Below, in pieces: positions 28,825-29,709 of a stretch of DNA of 29,709 nt. Position 1 is the stretch's first letter; every line of letters begins with the position of its first letter. The stretch comes from Streptomyces sp. NRRL F-5727 (GTDB taxonomy: Bacteria; Actinomycetota; Actinomycetes; Streptomycetales; Streptomycetaceae). The notes beneath the pieces were generated by a model, which had not been told where the DNA came from, ran no database searches, and was given only the letters and a program-made list of their open reading frames with translations. A program made the translations under genes and the position numbers. Where the stretch lies: NCBI RefSeq assembly GCF_000719555.1, contig NZ_JOGX01000077.1, positions 1 through 29,709 on the forward strand. Direction: 5' to 3'.

Positions 28825-29685
28825 ATGCTGCGCTTGGGACGGCGTGAATTCGGGCCGCACGAGCCGGTGATCATGGCGATCGTGAACCGGACCCCGGACT
28901 CCTTCTACGACCAGGGCGCGACCTTCCGCGACGAGCCGGCGCTCGCGCGCGTCGAGCAGGCGGTGGCCGAGGGCGCCGCGATCATCGACATCGGCGGGGT
29001 CAAGGCCGGCCCCGGCGAGGAGGTCACGGCCGAGGAGGAGGCCCGCCGCACGGTCGGCTTCGTCGCCGAGGTCCGGCGCCGCCACCCCGACGTGGTGATC
29101 AGCGTGGACACCTGGCGGGCGGACGTCGGCGAGGCGGTCTGCGAGGCCGGCGCGGACGTCCTGAACGACGCGTGGGGCGGGGTCGACCCGCGGCTCGCGG
29201 AGGTCGCCGCGAAGTACGGGGCGGGGCTGGTCTGCACCCACGCGGGCGGCGCGGAGCCGCGGACGCGGCCGCACCGGGTGGAGTACGAGGACGTGATGGC
29301 CGACATCCTGCGGGTCACGGTGGGGCTGGCGGAGCGCGCGGTCTCGCTCGGGGTGCGGCGGGACGGGATCATGATCGATCCCGGTCACGACTTCGGGAAG
29401 AACACGCGGCACAGCCTGGAGGCGACGCGGCGGCTCGGCGAGATGGCGGAGACGGGGTGGCCGGTGCTGGTGTCCCTGTCCAACAAGGACTTCGTCGGGG
29501 AGACGCTGGACCGGCCGGTGAAGGAGCGGGTGCTGGGGACGTTGGCCACGACCGCGGTGTCGGCGTGGCTGGGGGCGCGGGTGTACCGGGTGCACGAGGT
29601 CGCGGAGACGAAGCAGGTGCTCGACATGGTCGCGACGATCGCGGGGCACCGTGAGCCGGCGGTCGCGCGGCGGGGGCTCGCGTAG
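28825..29685 (+). CDS. FolP2-type dihydropteroate synthase homologue
   Basis: 286 aa from ATG 28825. The DHPS TIM-barrel is recognisable: IMAIVNRTPDSFYDQG (16-31), AIIDIGGV (52-59), SVDTWRADV (93-101), LNDAWGG (113-119), MIDPGHDFGK (183-192) and RVHEV (255-259). Yet the pterin/sulfonamide loop usually reading ESTRPG is VKAGPG (59-64), and the usual SRK is SNK (219-221). These changes match the second actinobacterial paralogue, FolP2 (Rv1207), which is reported not to supply DHPS activity. A role beside glucosyl-3-phosphoglycerate synthase is suggested by context in other genomes; that gene would lie beyond the window. The gene is complete. Confidence 0.88.
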   Translation: MLRLGRREFGPHEPVIMAIVNRTPDSFYDQGATFRDEPALARVEQAVAEGAAIIDIGGVKAGPGEEVTAEEEARRTVGFVAEVRRRHPDVVISVDTWRADVGEAVCEAGADVLNDAWGGVDPRLAEVAAKYGAGLVCTHAGGAEPRTRPHRVEYEDVMADILRVTVGLAERAVSLGVRRDGIMIDPGHDFGKNTRHSLEATRRLGEMAETGWPVLVSLSNKDFVGETLDRPVKERVLGTLATTAVSAWLGARVYRVHEVAETKQVLDMVATIAGHREPAVARRGLA

Positions 29686-29709
29686 GGGGGCGGGGGCTCG
29701 CGTAGGGGG
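29671..29709 (+). repeat. 20-bp tandem repeat across the folP2 stop codon
   Basis: CGGGGGCTCGCGTAGGGGG occurs at 29671-29689 and again at 29691-29709, with a unit length of 20 bp. The first copy contains the last folP2 codons and its TAG. The second copy ends exactly at the window edge, so the array may continue. Confidence 0.85.

Noticed and set aside
1..29709. Mobile elements, prophage, CRISPR, rRNA or tRNA genes
   Set aside because: No transposase or integrase motifs, no regularly spaced palindromic repeats and no tRNA-like cloverleaf or rRNA segment were noticed on either strand.

Overview
The window is chromosomal DNA of a high-GC actinobacterium, almost certainly a Streptomyces. The basis is strong G/C bias at third codon positions, frequent GTG starts, TANNNT-type -10 boxes close to start codons, and families typical of the genus (DUF3152, DUF3107, DUF3117, DUF6758, DUF3492, Mrp, TatB, a SigE-like ECF sigma factor). 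I see no insertion sequence, prophage, CRISPR array, rRNA or tRNA. It reads as a conserved core region of housekeeping, envelope-stress and small conserved genes.

Layout. 1-159: 5' end of a DUF3492 glycosyltransferase (-). 420-2901: DUF3152 zincin-like protein and alpha/beta hydrolase (-). 3098-4584: acidic small protein, TetR regulator and DUF3107 protein (+), closed by a 17-bp perfect terminator hairpin. 4921-5196: small membrane protein (+). 5281-6042: ferritin-like protein (-). 6374-9172: DEAD-box RNA helicase with a very long disordered basic tail (+). 9300-10211: second alpha/beta hydrolase (+), convergent with and overlapping a NYN-domain protein (10195-11130, -). 11303-11455: 50-aa protein (+). 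11544-14719, all (-): MarC, PHP phosphoesterase, DUF6758 zinc-ribbon protein and a suppressor-of-fused-like protein. 15144-16797 (+): CorA behind a long leader with a 26-codon upstream ORF, then a 166-aa protein. 16798-17595: LolA/LprG-like lipoprotein (-). 17896-20913 (+): MgtE-like cytosolic sensor module, DUF1003 membrane protein and Mrp ATPase. 20984-25575 (-): sigE, its zinc anti-sigma factor, an HtrA protease, TatB and a 200-aa unknown. 25718-26383: O-methyltransferase (+). 26475-26642: DUF3117 (-). 26955-27758: crotonase-family enzyme (+). 27793-28703 (-): Tag glycosylase and a DivIVA-like membrane protein. 28825-29685: FolP2-type dihydropteroate synthase homologue (+).

How it fits together. 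The right half matches, in content and broadly in order, the Mycobacterium tuberculosis interval folP2 - Rv1209 - tagA - Rv1211 ... Rv1220c - sigE - rseA - htrA - tatB ... mrp - MgtE-like - corA (recalled, not searched). It is an ancient actinobacterial block combining envelope stress (ECF sigma factor, anti-sigma factor, HtrA), protein export (TatB) and divalent-cation genes (CorA, an MgtE-like module, DUF1003). The clearest regulatory signals are a GGAAC-N17-CGTT ECF-type promoter upstream of sigE, suggesting autoregulation, and an uncharacterised corA leader whose upstream ORF has a near-perfect Shine-Dalgarno sequence. Several convergent gene pairs share strong GC-rich hairpins; two other pairs touch or overlap without any.
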